This document shows positions 14,873 to 23,065 of a stretch of 24,827 nucleotides of DNA, piece by piece. Numbering within the stretch: the stretch's first letter is position 1; each line of letters starts with the position of its first letter. Origin of the DNA: SZUA-181 sp964601765. GTDB taxonomy: Bacteria > Pseudomonadota > Zetaproteobacteria > Mariprofundales > Mariprofundaceae. The position numbers and the translations under genes are program-made. Location of the stretch: NCBI GenBank assembly GCA_964601765.1, contig CAZROR010000019.1, positions 1 to 24,827 on the forward strand, in the 5' to 3' direction. The notes below the pieces were generated by a model that ran no database searches, was not told the origin of the DNA, and worked only from the letters and a program-made list of their open reading frames with translations.

Positions 14873-15346
14873 ATGCAAAGTGATGTCATGGTTGTTGCGC
14901 GCATTCTGCACGTCATCGGTGTCGTCTTGTGGATTGGTGGTGTGGCCTTTATTGCCACCGTGCTGCTCCCAGCCCTCCGTCACATTCCGGACCCAGGCGA
15001 GGGGCTGGCACTGTTCAGCATGGTAGAGGGACGTTTTAAGCAACAGGCAAGGATTGTCACGCTTGTTACCGGGCTGTCCGGCATGTTCATGCTGTCCGCA
15101 CTGCATGCCTGGGACAGATACCTAAACCCAACATTCTGGTGGGTACACCTGATGACCTTCATCTGGCTCGTGTTTACAGTAATACTCTTTGTCATCGAAC
15201 CGTTTTTTCTCGGGCAACACGTGCAGGATAGCGCCCGGCGCAATCCCGGCAGAGCGCTCAGATTGGCTCACCGGCTACTGTCCATTCTCCTGGTTTTGAG
15301 CCTGGTCGCCATTCTTGGTGCTGTATCAGGTGTACATGCATCATAG
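14873..15346 (+). CDS. Four-helix membrane protein (CopD-like)
   Basis: A 157-residue integral membrane protein with four predicted helices. It has a His near the start of helix 1 (ARILHVIGVVLWIGGVAFI), one in helix 3 (WWVHLMTFIWLVF) and one before helix 4 (LAHRLLSILLVL), an arrangement like CopD-type or related b-haem-binding membrane proteins. GGAGG lies 7 nt before the ATG. The function is not known; it could bind haem b or take part in copper handling for the haem-copper enzyme. Confidence 0.6.
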   Translation: MQSDVMVVARILHVIGVVLWIGGVAFIATVLLPALRHIPDPGEGLALFSMVEGRFKQQARIVTLVTGLSGMFMLSALHAWDRYLNPTFWWVHLMTFIWLVFTVILFVIEPFFLGQHVQDSARRNPGRALRLAHRLLSILLVLSLVAILGAVSGVHAS

Positions 15347-15385
15347 GCTGAACAACCATAAATTTTACAAGGAGGTACCGAGCTC

Positions 15386-15781
15386 ATGTTGAAAGTAATT
15401 TCGGCCATGTTCCTGGCCATGCTCATTCCTTTTGGGGCTGTCGCAAAGGAATCGGGACATTCAGCATTTCCCTATGGACTGCTGGGCCTGCGTGGTTATG
15501 CCATGGAGATGACCCGCGAGGGAACTTTCAGGATTTACTCGGGTAATACGGTCTTTGTCGAAGGAACATTCAGAGTGGAAGGCAATCGATTGACAATTGC
15601 CGATCATGGCGGGCGTTATGCCTGCCGGGGCAAGCGCATGAATCCGGGCAGTTACTACTGGAGCGTTCATGATGGAGGGCTTTATCTGATGCTGATCAAA
15701 GACAACTGCTGGGCAAGGAAAACCGCTTTTCTGGAGGCTCCGCTCAAAACGGACTTCACCCCTGCATCAGGTCGACCATAA
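15386..15781 (+). CDS. Exported protein of unknown function
   Basis: A 131-residue protein with a signal peptide (cleavage near VAKES, about residue 20-22) and a small, probably beta-barrel (lipocalin-like) domain: repeated strands in EGTFRIYSGNTVFVEGTF, NRLTIADHGG and GGLYLMLIKDNCW. It has two cysteines (in YACRG and DNCWA) that may form a disulfide. AAGGAGGT, a full match to the ribosome site consensus, precedes the ATG. It lies convergent to nirN, 14 bp from its stop. No recognisable active site. Confidence 0.7.
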   Translation: MLKVISAMFLAMLIPFGAVAKESGHSAFPYGLLGLRGYAMEMTREGTFRIYSGNTVFVEGTFRVEGNRLTIADHGGRYACRGKRMNPGSYYWSVHDGGLYLMLIKDNCWARKTAFLEAPLKTDFTPASGRP

Positions 15782-15795
15782 TTTAGGGTCCGGCC

Positions 15796-17409
15796 CTAGT
15801 GGCTGGTGCCCTCCGAGCGGTGAATCTTGTTGTAGACATTATACTTGCCGGAAGGCTTTTTCATCGGGATGCGTTTGATTTCCTTCAGCGTCCTTGCGTC
15901 ATAGACAACAATGGCACCATCCATGTCCCAGATGCTGACCAGGGCATACCGGCCGTAGCGGTCGAACTCGACATGTGCCGAGGTTTTGCCCGGAGACGGT
16001 CGCAGCGTCTTAACAATCTTTAGTGTCCGCTTGTCAATTACGTGCATGACATCCCTGTTCGGGCCGAAAAACACATCTGTCCAGGCATAGGGTGTGTTTT
16101 CATGGCTGCGCATGAAAAACCCCGGACCGAGCGTCTTGATGCGCCTGATGACTTGCCAGGTCTGCATGTCAATCACGCTCACCACCCCCTCCTTCAGGTT
16201 CGGCGTGGCCATCACCCGATGCCCCTTGTATGTCCAGGTGATACCTGAGCCCAGGTGCGGCATGCCGGGTATATCTATCCTGGCCGCTACCACGCCGCCA
16301 TCCAGATAGATGACACGTCCGCCGCCACCTCCACGGCTGGCACCGATCAGGAAGCGATAGTGCTGGTCGAACATGAAATCATCCATGTATTCATCGACCG
16401 CTATCCGTCGTATCGGAAAACGTTCGCGCCTGCCTTGCACGTCATCGCCGGAATCCTTGCGGTAATCGTGTACAAGCCCCGTATAGGGGGCCCGGGCGTC
16501 ATCCGCATAGGAGATTTCCCAAATTTCTTTCAGGTCCTTCAGCGCCACGATGAAGCTGTGCCGTGGTGCGGCCTGATATACTGCGCTGACCCGCGAGGAT
16601 CTTTGGCGTGCCTTGTCAGTGACCGGGATGACCTTGAGCACGGAAAGGTCCCTCGCATCAAGAATGACAACACTGTGGGGAAGCGTGTTCCCAACCATGA
16701 TATATCGACCATCACCGGAAATCGCCAGATTTCGCGTATTGATACCGGCACGCACCTCGGCCAGCATTTTCAGATTGTACATGTCGAACTTGCTGATCCA
16801 GCCATCACGCGAGGCAAAATAGACGTAGCGCCCGTCCGGAGAGAACTTCGGTCCGCCATGCAGGGCGAAACGGCTCTTGAAGCGATAGATAGGGGCAAGG
16901 CGGTCGCCATCAAGTACCGTGACATGGTGATCACCGATCTCGACGACCAGAAACAGGTTCAATGGATCGGCCTTGTATACCGGCGTATCACCCAGGCTGC
17001 CGGGTGGATAGTAAATGATCCGGCTGGCCTCAATCTCCGCCTTTCCCCAGCGCGGCATCTCCGGCAAAGGCGAATAGATATAATCCACCAGGGCCTGGAT
17101 TTCCTTTTCCGACAGCTTGTTGCCAAACGCCGGCATTTGTGTGACGGGTTCGCCATGGGCAATCACACCCGTAGCCTTTTTACGTGGCAAGCGGTACAGA
17201 TTCTCCGGCAGCAGGGCCGTGCCCATACCACCAAGGCGATGCTGGCCATGACAAACAGCGCAATGCCTGGCGTAGAGATTCAGGGCCAACGACAACTCAC
17301 TCGCACCTGCCAGCCTTGCACCCGCACCAAACATGAGAATAGAGACAAGAAAGATGGCCATACGATCCATACAACATATGTGGAAAACCTTTGGGATAAG
17401 CACATGCAT
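15796..17409 (-). CDS. nirN: NirN, cytochrome c / d1-binding dihydro-haem d1 dehydrogenase
   Basis: A 537-residue periplasmic protein like NirS in layout: signal peptide, cytochrome c domain (C50-A-V-C53-H54, counted from the chosen start) and an eight-bladed d1-type propeller. In Pseudomonas NirN carries out the last step of haem d1 synthesis, introducing the acrylate double bond. The d1-binding region keeps conserved patterns such as PHLGSGITW and the C-terminal SGKYNVYNK, close to NirS's TGKFNVYNT. I chose ATG 17409, which follows GGAGAG; a TTG at 17469 would give an overlong leader. It is the last gene of the nir operon, 65 bp after nirJ. Confidence 0.9.
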   Translation of the reverse strand: MHVLIPKVFHICCMDRMAIFLVSILMFGAGARLAGASELSLALNLYARHCAVCHGQHRLGGMGTALLPENLYRLPRKKATGVIAHGEPVTQMPAFGNKLSEKEIQALVDYIYSPLPEMPRWGKAEIEASRIIYYPPGSLGDTPVYKADPLNLFLVVEIGDHHVTVLDGDRLAPIYRFKSRFALHGGPKFSPDGRYVYFASRDGWISKFDMYNLKMLAEVRAGINTRNLAISGDGRYIMVGNTLPHSVVILDARDLSVLKVIPVTDKARQRSSRVSAVYQAAPRHSFIVALKDLKEIWEISYADDARAPYTGLVHDYRKDSGDDVQGRRERFPIRRIAVDEYMDDFMFDQHYRFLIGASRGGGGGRVIYLDGGVVAARIDIPGMPHLGSGITWTYKGHRVMATPNLKEGVVSVIDMQTWQVIRRIKTLGPGFFMRSHENTPYAWTDVFFGPNRDVMHVIDKRTLKIVKTLRPSPGKTSAHVEFDRYGRYALVSIWDMDGAIVVYDARTLKEIKRIPMKKPSGKYNVYNKIHRSEGTSH

Positions 17410-17474
17410 CTCTCTCTCCGGATGTTTCCCCGGTATCCTGGCGCCTTTATTCCCCTTTCCGGAAGGCAAAAAGC

Positions 17475-18677
17475 TTATCCTGCTTTTCTAAGACGCGCGG
17501 GAACATAGGGCATGTTTTTCAGCCGATTCGCCGGTGTGCTGATACCAATCTCCTCATCACTCAGGTAGCAGCCCGGATCCTCGGCCCAGAAATCGCCGGT
17601 CAGCTGATAGGCGCGCACACGCGTGTTACCATTGCAGATGTCAAAATATGCACACTGCCCGCATCGTCCCTTGATATGGCGAGGCCTTGCCTTCAGGCCG
17701 GCCATGAAAGGATCGGACGTATCCGGCCAGATTTCGGAGAATGGCCGGTCGCGCACATTGCCCAGCGTATAATTCCACCACATCGTATCCGGATGCACAT
17801 TACCCAGGTTGTCGATGTTGGCGATGTTCACACCGGTGGAATTGCCTCCCCACTGGGCCAGCCTGGTACGCATATCCGCTTCCCTCTCCGGATAATGCCT
17901 GCGAATCCAGTACAGCAGATACACGCCATCGGCATCGTTATTGCCGGTAACAAATTCCTTGGCCTTGCCCTGTTCGACATAGCGCCAGCAGGTATCAAAC
18001 AGCAGATCCATGGATCGCCGCGTTGCCTCAAAAACCGCGTCATCCTGACGATGGATATTGCCCCGGCCGGCATAGTTCAGGTGCGAGAAATAAAACCTGT
18101 CGATATCATAATCATCCAGCAATCTGAGCATATCCGGCAGGTGATGGGCATTGTCTGCAGTCATCGTAAAGCGGATGCCGACCTTGATGCCCAGCTCGCT
18201 ACAGAGCCGGATGGCGTGCAGGGATGCATCGAATGCCCCCTTTTTACGCCGAAACCGGTCGTGTGTTTCCCCGATGCCATCCAGGCTGATACCTACATAG
18301 TTGTATCCGACAGCGGCAATATTGCCGATATTCTCCTCGCTAATCAGCGTGCCATTACTGGACAGGCCGACATAAAAGCCCTTTGCCTTTGCGCGTGTGG
18401 AAATCTCGAAGATGTCAGGGCGAAGCAGGGGCTCTCCTCCGGAAAGAATCAGTACAGGCACGCCAAAGGCCTTCAGATCGTCCATGACCGCAAAGACTTC
18501 GCTCGTGGACAGCTCTCCGGCAAAATCCGTATCCGAAGAAATCGAATAGCAATGCTTGCAGGCCAGGTTGCAGCGTCGAATCAGATTCCAGACGACGACA
18601 GGCCCTGCAGGGGCCTGCTTTGGCGCGGGCGGTGTCGGCCTGGCCAGCTCCCGCATGTACTGTGAAATTCGAAACAT
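17475..18677 (-). CDS. nirJ: NirJ, radical SAM haem d1 biosynthesis protein
   Basis: A 400-residue radical S-adenosylmethionine enzyme. The cluster-binding C36-x3-C40-x2-C43 (CNLACKHC) is followed by GGEPLL and the GLSSNGT motif. A C-terminal SPASM-type cysteine set (CGQCAYFDIC ... GCY) should hold an additional iron-sulfur cluster. NirJ replaces two propionate side chains of 12,18-didecarboxysirohaem with oxo groups. It lies 13 bp after nirH and is cytoplasmic. Confidence 0.95.
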   Translation of the reverse strand: MFRISQYMRELARPTPPAPKQAPAGPVVVWNLIRRCNLACKHCYSISSDTDFAGELSTSEVFAVMDDLKAFGVPVLILSGGEPLLRPDIFEISTRAKAKGFYVGLSSNGTLISEENIGNIAAVGYNYVGISLDGIGETHDRFRRKKGAFDASLHAIRLCSELGIKVGIRFTMTADNAHHLPDMLRLLDDYDIDRFYFSHLNYAGRGNIHRQDDAVFEATRRSMDLLFDTCWRYVEQGKAKEFVTGNNDADGVYLLYWIRRHYPEREADMRTRLAQWGGNSTGVNIANIDNLGNVHPDTMWWNYTLGNVRDRPFSEIWPDTSDPFMAGLKARPRHIKGRCGQCAYFDICNGNTRVRAYQLTGDFWAEDPGCYLSDEEIGISTPANRLKNMPYVPARLRKAG

Positions 18678-18690
18678 CCCTTCTTCCCCC

Positions 18691-19185
18691 TCAGCCGTGC
18701 AATCGCAGGCCGGTTTTCTTCAGTATGCGCGTGCTGTACAGCACCGCATAGCCACACAGGTGCCGGTCAAGCATGAACCTGATCTTCTGTACCTTTGTCT
18801 CCACTTCACGCCGATTGCGTCCATGCACCATGGCAAACAGGTTGTAGGGCCAGTCGGGCAGGCTGCGTCGGCGAAGATAACAGTGGCTGACAAATCCGAA
18901 CTCGCTCACGCGGCGGCCAAGTTCGCGTACATGTGCGTCATCTACATCCCAGACCGACATGCCGTTGGCCGTGTAACCCAGGGCGTAGTGATTTGGGACA
19001 GCCGCGATACGCCGAATGATGCCATTTTCCTGCATACGCCGCATGCGTTGCATGACCTCTCCGGCGGATAACCCAAGCTGCTCGGCGATAGCATGATAGG
19101 GCCGTGGGACAAGTGGCAATCCATCCTGAGTCGCCACGATAATGCGCCGATCCGTGGCATCCATGGTCTGCCCGCCTTGGCTCAT
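18691..19185 (-). CDS. nirH: NirH, sirohaem decarboxylase component (Lrp/AsnC-like)
   Basis: A 164-residue protein of the NirDLGH/AhbAB family, which decarboxylates sirohaem at C12 and C18 to give didecarboxysirohaem. It has an N-terminal winged helix (DRRIIVATQDGLPLVPRPYHAIAEQLGLS) and a C-terminal domain with YLRRRSLPDWPYNLFAMVHG. Its ATG overlaps the nirG stop by four bases, indicating coupling. The order D-L-G-H matches Pseudomonas aeruginosa; L/H and G/D are pairwise similar, so naming rests on order. Confidence 0.85.
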   Translation of the reverse strand: MSQGGQTMDATDRRIIVATQDGLPLVPRPYHAIAEQLGLSAGEVMQRMRRMQENGIIRRIAAVPNHYALGYTANGMSVWDVDDAHVRELGRRVSEFGFVSHCYLRRRSLPDWPYNLFAMVHGRNRREVETKVQKIRFMLDRHLCGYAVLYSTRILKKTGLRLHG

Positions 19186-19625
19186 ACCTCAAACCTCAGA
19201 CCCACGTAAAACTCCTCGATCTTTGGCATGGTATAGACGTGAAGACCCGTTTTTTCCTCTATCGCAGCAAGAACTTCGTCCATGTGTGTGGCCGATTCCG
19301 TGGCCAGCACAAACCACATGTTGAATGCATGATCACGCTCATAATTGTGCGCCACTTCATCAAAGGCATTCACCTGTTCGGCCACACGCTCAAACTCAGC
19401 GGCAGGCACGCGCATCGCAGCCAGCATCAGCCCTCCGCCCATCCGCTCGGCGTGGTAGACGGGACCGAATCGGCTGAGCACCTTTTCCTCAAGCAGCATC
19501 TTCAGGCAATCAATGAGCACATCCTCGCTCAGGCCCAATGCCTCGGCAGCCTCGGCAAAAGGGCGTTCCGTGATGGGAAAGCCATCCTGAAGCGTATTGA
19601 TGACGGCACGCTCGACTGCATTCAT
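19182..19625 (-). CDS. nirG: NirG, sirohaem decarboxylase component
   Basis: A 147-residue Lrp/AsnC-like protein of the haem d1 pathway: N-terminal winged helix (INTLQDGFPITERPFAEAAEALGLSED) and an alpha/beta domain with the conserved VAHNYERDHAFNMWFVL segment, which is shared with NirD. It is one of four fused-family components that together decarboxylate sirohaem. It is coupled to nirH by a 4-bp overlap and follows nirL by 12 bp. Assignment as G and not D is by gene order. Confidence 0.85.
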   Translation of the reverse strand: MNAVERAVINTLQDGFPITERPFAEAAEALGLSEDVLIDCLKMLLEEKVLSRFGPVYHAERMGGGLMLAAMRVPAAEFERVAEQVNAFDEVAHNYERDHAFNMWFVLATESATHMDEVLAAIEEKTGLHVYTMPKIEEFYVGLRFEV

Positions 19626-19637
19626 GCATCAGTCCCT

Positions 19638-20162
19638 TTACACCTGCCCGCAGACAGCATCCACCGTGTGCCCGGGCGCAACATAACGGGCACCATGCTG
19701 CTTGTATCGTTTGCGACTGAACAACACCTCATAAGGTACCCCATCAAGCCGACAATAGCTTATCACGTCCTGAATATTACGCATGACAATCTGTCGGTCT
19801 TTACCATGAATCATGCAAAACAAATTGTAGGGCCAGTCAGGCAACCGACGGGGGCGCCGATAGCACAGTGTGACAAACGCCATCTGCCCCATCCTGTTAC
19901 CGATGACAGCCACGCCTGCGTCCGGAACATCCCAGACCACCATGGCATTGGCCGCATACCCCAGCTCATGATGCCGCACAACGATCCCCAGCCGCTTGAT
20001 GATGCCATCCGCGCACATGCGCCGGATGCAGGCGATCACTTCATCTTCCCGCATGCCGATGGCCTCACCGACAACCGCATAGGGACGTGAGACCAGGGGC
20101 AGGCCGGCCTGAATAGCGGCAACCAGCCTGATCTCACGGGCATTAAGGCCGGCTACTCCCAC
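19638..20162 (-). CDS. nirL: NirL, sirohaem decarboxylase component
   Basis: A 174-residue protein close to NirH, with VAAIQAGLPLVSRPYAVVGEAIGM at the start and YRRPRRLPDWPYNLFCMIHG in the middle. It belongs to the sirohaem decarboxylase set. The start is GTG at 20162, overlapping the nirD stop by 10 bp, so translation is probably coupled to nirD. The C-terminus has an extra tail (about 20 residues) relative to NirH. Confidence 0.85.
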   Translation of the reverse strand: MGVAGLNAREIRLVAAIQAGLPLVSRPYAVVGEAIGMREDEVIACIRRMCADGIIKRLGIVVRHHELGYAANAMVVWDVPDAGVAVIGNRMGQMAFVTLCYRRPRRLPDWPYNLFCMIHGKDRQIVMRNIQDVISYCRLDGVPYEVLFSRKRYKQHGARYVAPGHTVDAVCGQV

Positions 20163-20602
20163 AGCAGCTTGAATCCGAGGTCAATGTGGAAGGCCTCCTG
20201 CATCGGCAGCGACATGACCGGAATCGTTGTACGCTCCTCAATATCGTCCAGGATTTCCTGAATGCGCTTCTCGGAGCTTGCGGTAATCACAAACCACAGG
20301 TTCAGCCGGTGCTCACGCTCATAATTGTGGTTCACCTCCGGGTAGCCGTTAACCAGTGCCGCGACGCTCTCCAGCTGTGAAACCGGTACAGCCATGGCGG
20401 CAAGCGTGCTGATTCCGACCGTGCCCGGTTGAAATACCGGGCCAACACGGCTGACCACGCCACTTGCCGTCATATCCTTCAGAGCGTCAAGTACATCGTC
20501 CTCGCTTACACCCACCTCTCTGGCAATATCGGCATAGGGTGTTGGTGAAACAGGCATCTTCTGTTGATAGATGTCAAGCAGGCGTCGCTGAAGATCATTC
20601 AT
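20153..20602 (-). CDS. nirD: NirD, sirohaem decarboxylase component
   Basis: A 149-residue Lrp/AsnC-like protein, first of the D-L-G-H quartet. It has a winged helix near residues 5-60 (LLDIYQQKMPVSPTPYADIAREVGVSEDDV) and the signature VNHNYEREHRLNLWFVI. It starts 2 bp past nirF. An Fnr/Dnr-like box (20564-20577) lies within its first codons. Confidence 0.88.
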   Translation of the reverse strand: MNDLQRRLLDIYQQKMPVSPTPYADIAREVGVSEDDVLDALKDMTASGVVSRVGPVFQPGTVGISTLAAMAVPVSQLESVAALVNGYPEVNHNYEREHRLNLWFVITASSEKRIQEILDDIEERTTIPVMSLPMQEAFHIDLGFKLLWE

Positions 20603-20604
20603 GG

Positions 20605-21783
20605 CTACAACCCCGTCCTGTGCGCGCGGTCAGTAAAAAAGATGCCACTGGGGGCATCGGCCGGCAGTGATTTTATTTTTTTCATGGTTTCCGTGTCATA
20701 GATATCCACCCTGTTCTCGTCGCGTACGGAAATCCATACCTGTTCTCCCCTGGGTGTGAACTCCATGTGCAGCACAGCCTTGCCAGGCTTCAGCGTTTTG
20801 ATGATACGGTGGCCTGGTACATCAATCACCTGTACCGTATCGTTCAGGGGGTGAGCAAAGTTTACCCACACCTGGCGCCCGTCCGGACGCGCCATGACAA
20901 AGACCGGCTGCCCATAGACGGGAATATGACCAGTGGCCCGCCAGCTCCCTGCCTCGACAGTCAGCACTTCATGGTGACCAACGGCGGGGACAAATAATTC
21001 GGTCCCGGCCTGGGTCCAGCCTTCCAGGTGCGGCATTTTGTACACGGGCAATTTTTTCTCGCCCCTGCCGTAATGCGGCAGGATGCGGCGGATGCCGGCA
21101 TCAAGGTGCCACAGATCAAGCAGCGCCATGCCGTCCTCGCCGAACAGGCCGGCGATGTAGTAACGCCCGTCCGGCGTGATCAGACCATCGTATGGCAACC
21201 TGCCGACGTGATGATATTTCCGGATCACCGGCTTTGGCGGAGTGTGCATATCAGCCACCCAGACTTCTCCCGCATCATAGAGCGAAAAAACAAACCGCTG
21301 ACCCGGGGCATCCACAAGCCCCACCACCTTCGATCGCTTTCCCTGTGTGCCGTACGTGGCGGGGATGTCACTGACAAGCCTGAGGCTATCGGCATCAAAT
21401 ACCTTGACACCACCCGGCACATAATTGGAGACGGCGATCAGATGGCCGTCCTGTGAGATAGCCCCACCGATGCTGTTGCCTGATTGCATGACACGCCTGA
21501 CCAGCCGGGCCCTGAGCAAATCAATTTTTGAAAGTCCGCCATCGCGCCCGAACACGTAGGCATAGCGCTCGTCACGGGAAAATACAACCGAGGCGTGTGA
21601 AAGATCCCCCAGCCCGCCAACCTTGCCAAGAATTGTCTGATGGGTTGTTTCGACAATCAGCACTTCGCCAGTCGCGCGTTCAATGATGATGCCCATATCA
21701 CCCGTACCACGCAGCGCATCTGCATGCGCATCTGCCGCAAACATCAGGAGCAGGGCCATACCGATATGGAAGTATTTACTCAT
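20605..21783 (-). CDS. nirF: NirF, haem d1 biosynthesis periplasmic protein
   Basis: A 392-residue exported d1-type beta-propeller protein with a signal peptide (about residues 1-21, ending ADAHA). It has no c-haem motif, unlike NirS and NirN. Repeated blades are visible (for example FSRDERYAYVFGRDGGLSKIDL and ITPDGRYYIAGLFGEDG). NirF is required for a late step of haem d1 formation and interacts with NirN and NirS. Its start overlaps the nirC stop by 8 bp. Confidence 0.93.
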   Translation of the reverse strand: MSKYFHIGMALLLMFAADAHADALRGTGDMGIIIERATGEVLIVETTHQTILGKVGGLGDLSHASVVFSRDERYAYVFGRDGGLSKIDLLRARLVRRVMQSGNSIGGAISQDGHLIAVSNYVPGGVKVFDADSLRLVSDIPATYGTQGKRSKVVGLVDAPGQRFVFSLYDAGEVWVADMHTPPKPVIRKYHHVGRLPYDGLITPDGRYYIAGLFGEDGMALLDLWHLDAGIRRILPHYGRGEKKLPVYKMPHLEGWTQAGTELFVPAVGHHEVLTVEAGSWRATGHIPVYGQPVFVMARPDGRQVWVNFAHPLNDTVQVIDVPGHRIIKTLKPGKAVLHMEFTPRGEQVWISVRDENRVDIYDTETMKKIKSLPADAPSGIFFTDRAHRTGL

Positions 21784-22105
21784 CAGGCACCCCGCGTTGC
21801 AGCATGTGAACCAGCCAGTCCACCTCGGGAACCGTCAGTTCACTGCGCCATGGTGGCATCGGCGTACCCGGGACACCATCCAGTATAATCGTACGTAGTG
21901 CCGCGGGTGAGCGTGCAGACATGATTTCCGGCAAGAGCGGAGGGCCCAGGCCTCCTTTCAGCGTCATGCCGTGGCAGGAACCGCAATCCTGCTTCAGCAG
22001 ATGGATAAGCTCAGCCTTTCGGGCAGGTGTTATTGCGGCTGCGGTGGCGGGAGAAACCATGACACTCAAAAGCCAGATGGAACATGCAAGGCCAGTGATT
22101 AACAT
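21776..22105 (-). CDS. nirC: NirC, periplasmic monohaem cytochrome c
   Basis: A 109-residue exported cytochrome c with a signal peptide, a C-x2-C-H haem motif (DCGSCHG) and a P-M-P axial Met region (GTPMPPW). NirC can donate electrons to NirS or take part in haem d1 maturation. I chose the ATG at 22105 because AAAGGATGG precedes it and a signal peptide starts there; the frame opens further upstream but with a basic, non-signal segment. It precedes nirF with an 8-bp overlap and follows nirE by 89 bp. Confidence 0.88.
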   Translation of the reverse strand: MLITGLACSIWLLSVMVSPATAAAITPARKAELIHLLKQDCGSCHGMTLKGGLGPPLLPEIMSARSPAALRTIILDGVPGTPMPPWRSELTVPEVDWLVHMLQRGVPDE

Positions 22106-22194
22106 GTACTGCCATCCTTTCACTGTACGCAATTTGTAAAGCCTTGAGCTTCTTCTGCTCCTGCCCCTGCCGGGCAAAACAAAGTGAACGGAGC

Positions 22195-22998
22195 TTATGC
22201 CTCAGCCCGAACGGGCTGCAAGTCGCTTGTTTCCTCTGCATCATCGGCATAAGGCTGAAACCAGTCGAGCATATCAGCGAGCGACACTACCTTGCCAATG
22301 ACAATAAGCGAAGGGGTACGGAACTGCTGCCTGCGCACCTGCTCCGGAAGACCTGCGAGCGTATCAGTACAAATACGGTGACGTGGCGTAGTGCCGTTTT
22401 CGATTACAGCTGCCGGAGTATCCGGTGACAGCCCGGCTGCGATCAGTTTACTGCTGATTTCTTCCAGGTGCATCAGACCCATATAGACAACCAGCGTGGT
22501 ATCCGGATCAGCGAGGCTTTCCCAGTTCAGATTCAGCGGCATGTTGGCACGGCAGTGGCCGGTGACAATGCGAGCCCCTGTCGCCAGGCCGCGATGTGTG
22601 AGCGGAATGCCGGCATAGGCCGTACATGCGGCTGCCGATGTCACGCCGGGAACCACTTCAAAGGGAATGTCATGTTCGCGAAGTACAAGGGCCTCTTCGC
22701 CCCCACGACCGAAAATAAACGGATCCCCGCCCTTGAGACGAACGATCCTGCGTCCGGTTTTCCCAAGACGGACAAGAAGGTTATTGATTTCGTCCTGTGT
22801 CATGTGGTGATGGCCGGCGCTCTTGCCAACATAGATCCTGGCTGCCCCCTTGGGCGCAATGGCCATGATCTCTTCCGATACGAGACGATCGTATACGATG
22901 ACCTCGGCCTGCTGAATCAGCCTGTAAGCCCTGACCGTCAGCAGCTCCGGATCACCGGGGCCGGCACCGACAAAATAAACACAGGAACCACAATCCAT
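22195..22998 (-). CDS. nirE: NirE, uroporphyrinogen III C-methyltransferase
   Basis: A 267-residue SAM-dependent methyltransferase (CobA/SUMT family) that makes precorrin-2, the branch point from uroporphyrinogen III toward sirohaem and haem d1. Signatures include VYFVGAGPGDPELLT at the start, VRLKGGDPFIFGRGGEE and VPGVTSAAACTAYAGIPLTHR. Its place directly after nirS, as in several denitrifiers, favours the nirE name over a general cobA. The start ATG at 22998 follows GGGAGGG. A hairpin separates it from nirS, and its ribosome site can pair with that hairpin. Confidence 0.92.
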   Translation of the reverse strand: MDCGSCVYFVGAGPGDPELLTVRAYRLIQQAEVIVYDRLVSEEIMAIAPKGAARIYVGKSAGHHHMTQDEINNLLVRLGKTGRRIVRLKGGDPFIFGRGGEEALVLREHDIPFEVVPGVTSAAACTAYAGIPLTHRGLATGARIVTGHCRANMPLNLNWESLADPDTTLVVYMGLMHLEEISSKLIAAGLSPDTPAAVIENGTTPRHRICTDTLAGLPEQVRRQQFRTPSLIVIGKVVSLADMLDWFQPYADDAEETSDLQPVRAEA

Positions 22999-23026
22999 AT
23001 CACCCTCCCGTTGTAGATGTGTAAGA

Positions 23027-23056
23027 AAAAGCCGGGAGGGATTCCTCCCGGCTTTT
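23027..23056 (-). terminator. Strong hairpin between nirS and nirE (terminator or attenuator)
   Basis: A 13-bp perfect stem (AAAAGCCGGGAGG, 23027-23039, with CCTCCCGGCTTTT, 23044-23056) has a 4-nt loop; on the minus strand it ends in TTTTTC. It lies just past the nirS stop and would end or reduce transcription into nirE and the rest of the operon. Confidence 0.85.
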
Positions 23057-23065
23057 CCATGCCGA

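Noticed and set aside
16255..17508. Long (417 codon) plus-strand frame opposite nirN.
   Set aside because: It is an antisense shadow of a well-conserved gene; the translation has no domain features.
17676..18665. 329-codon plus-strand frame opposite nirJ.
   Set aside because: Antisense shadow of a radical SAM gene with intact motifs.
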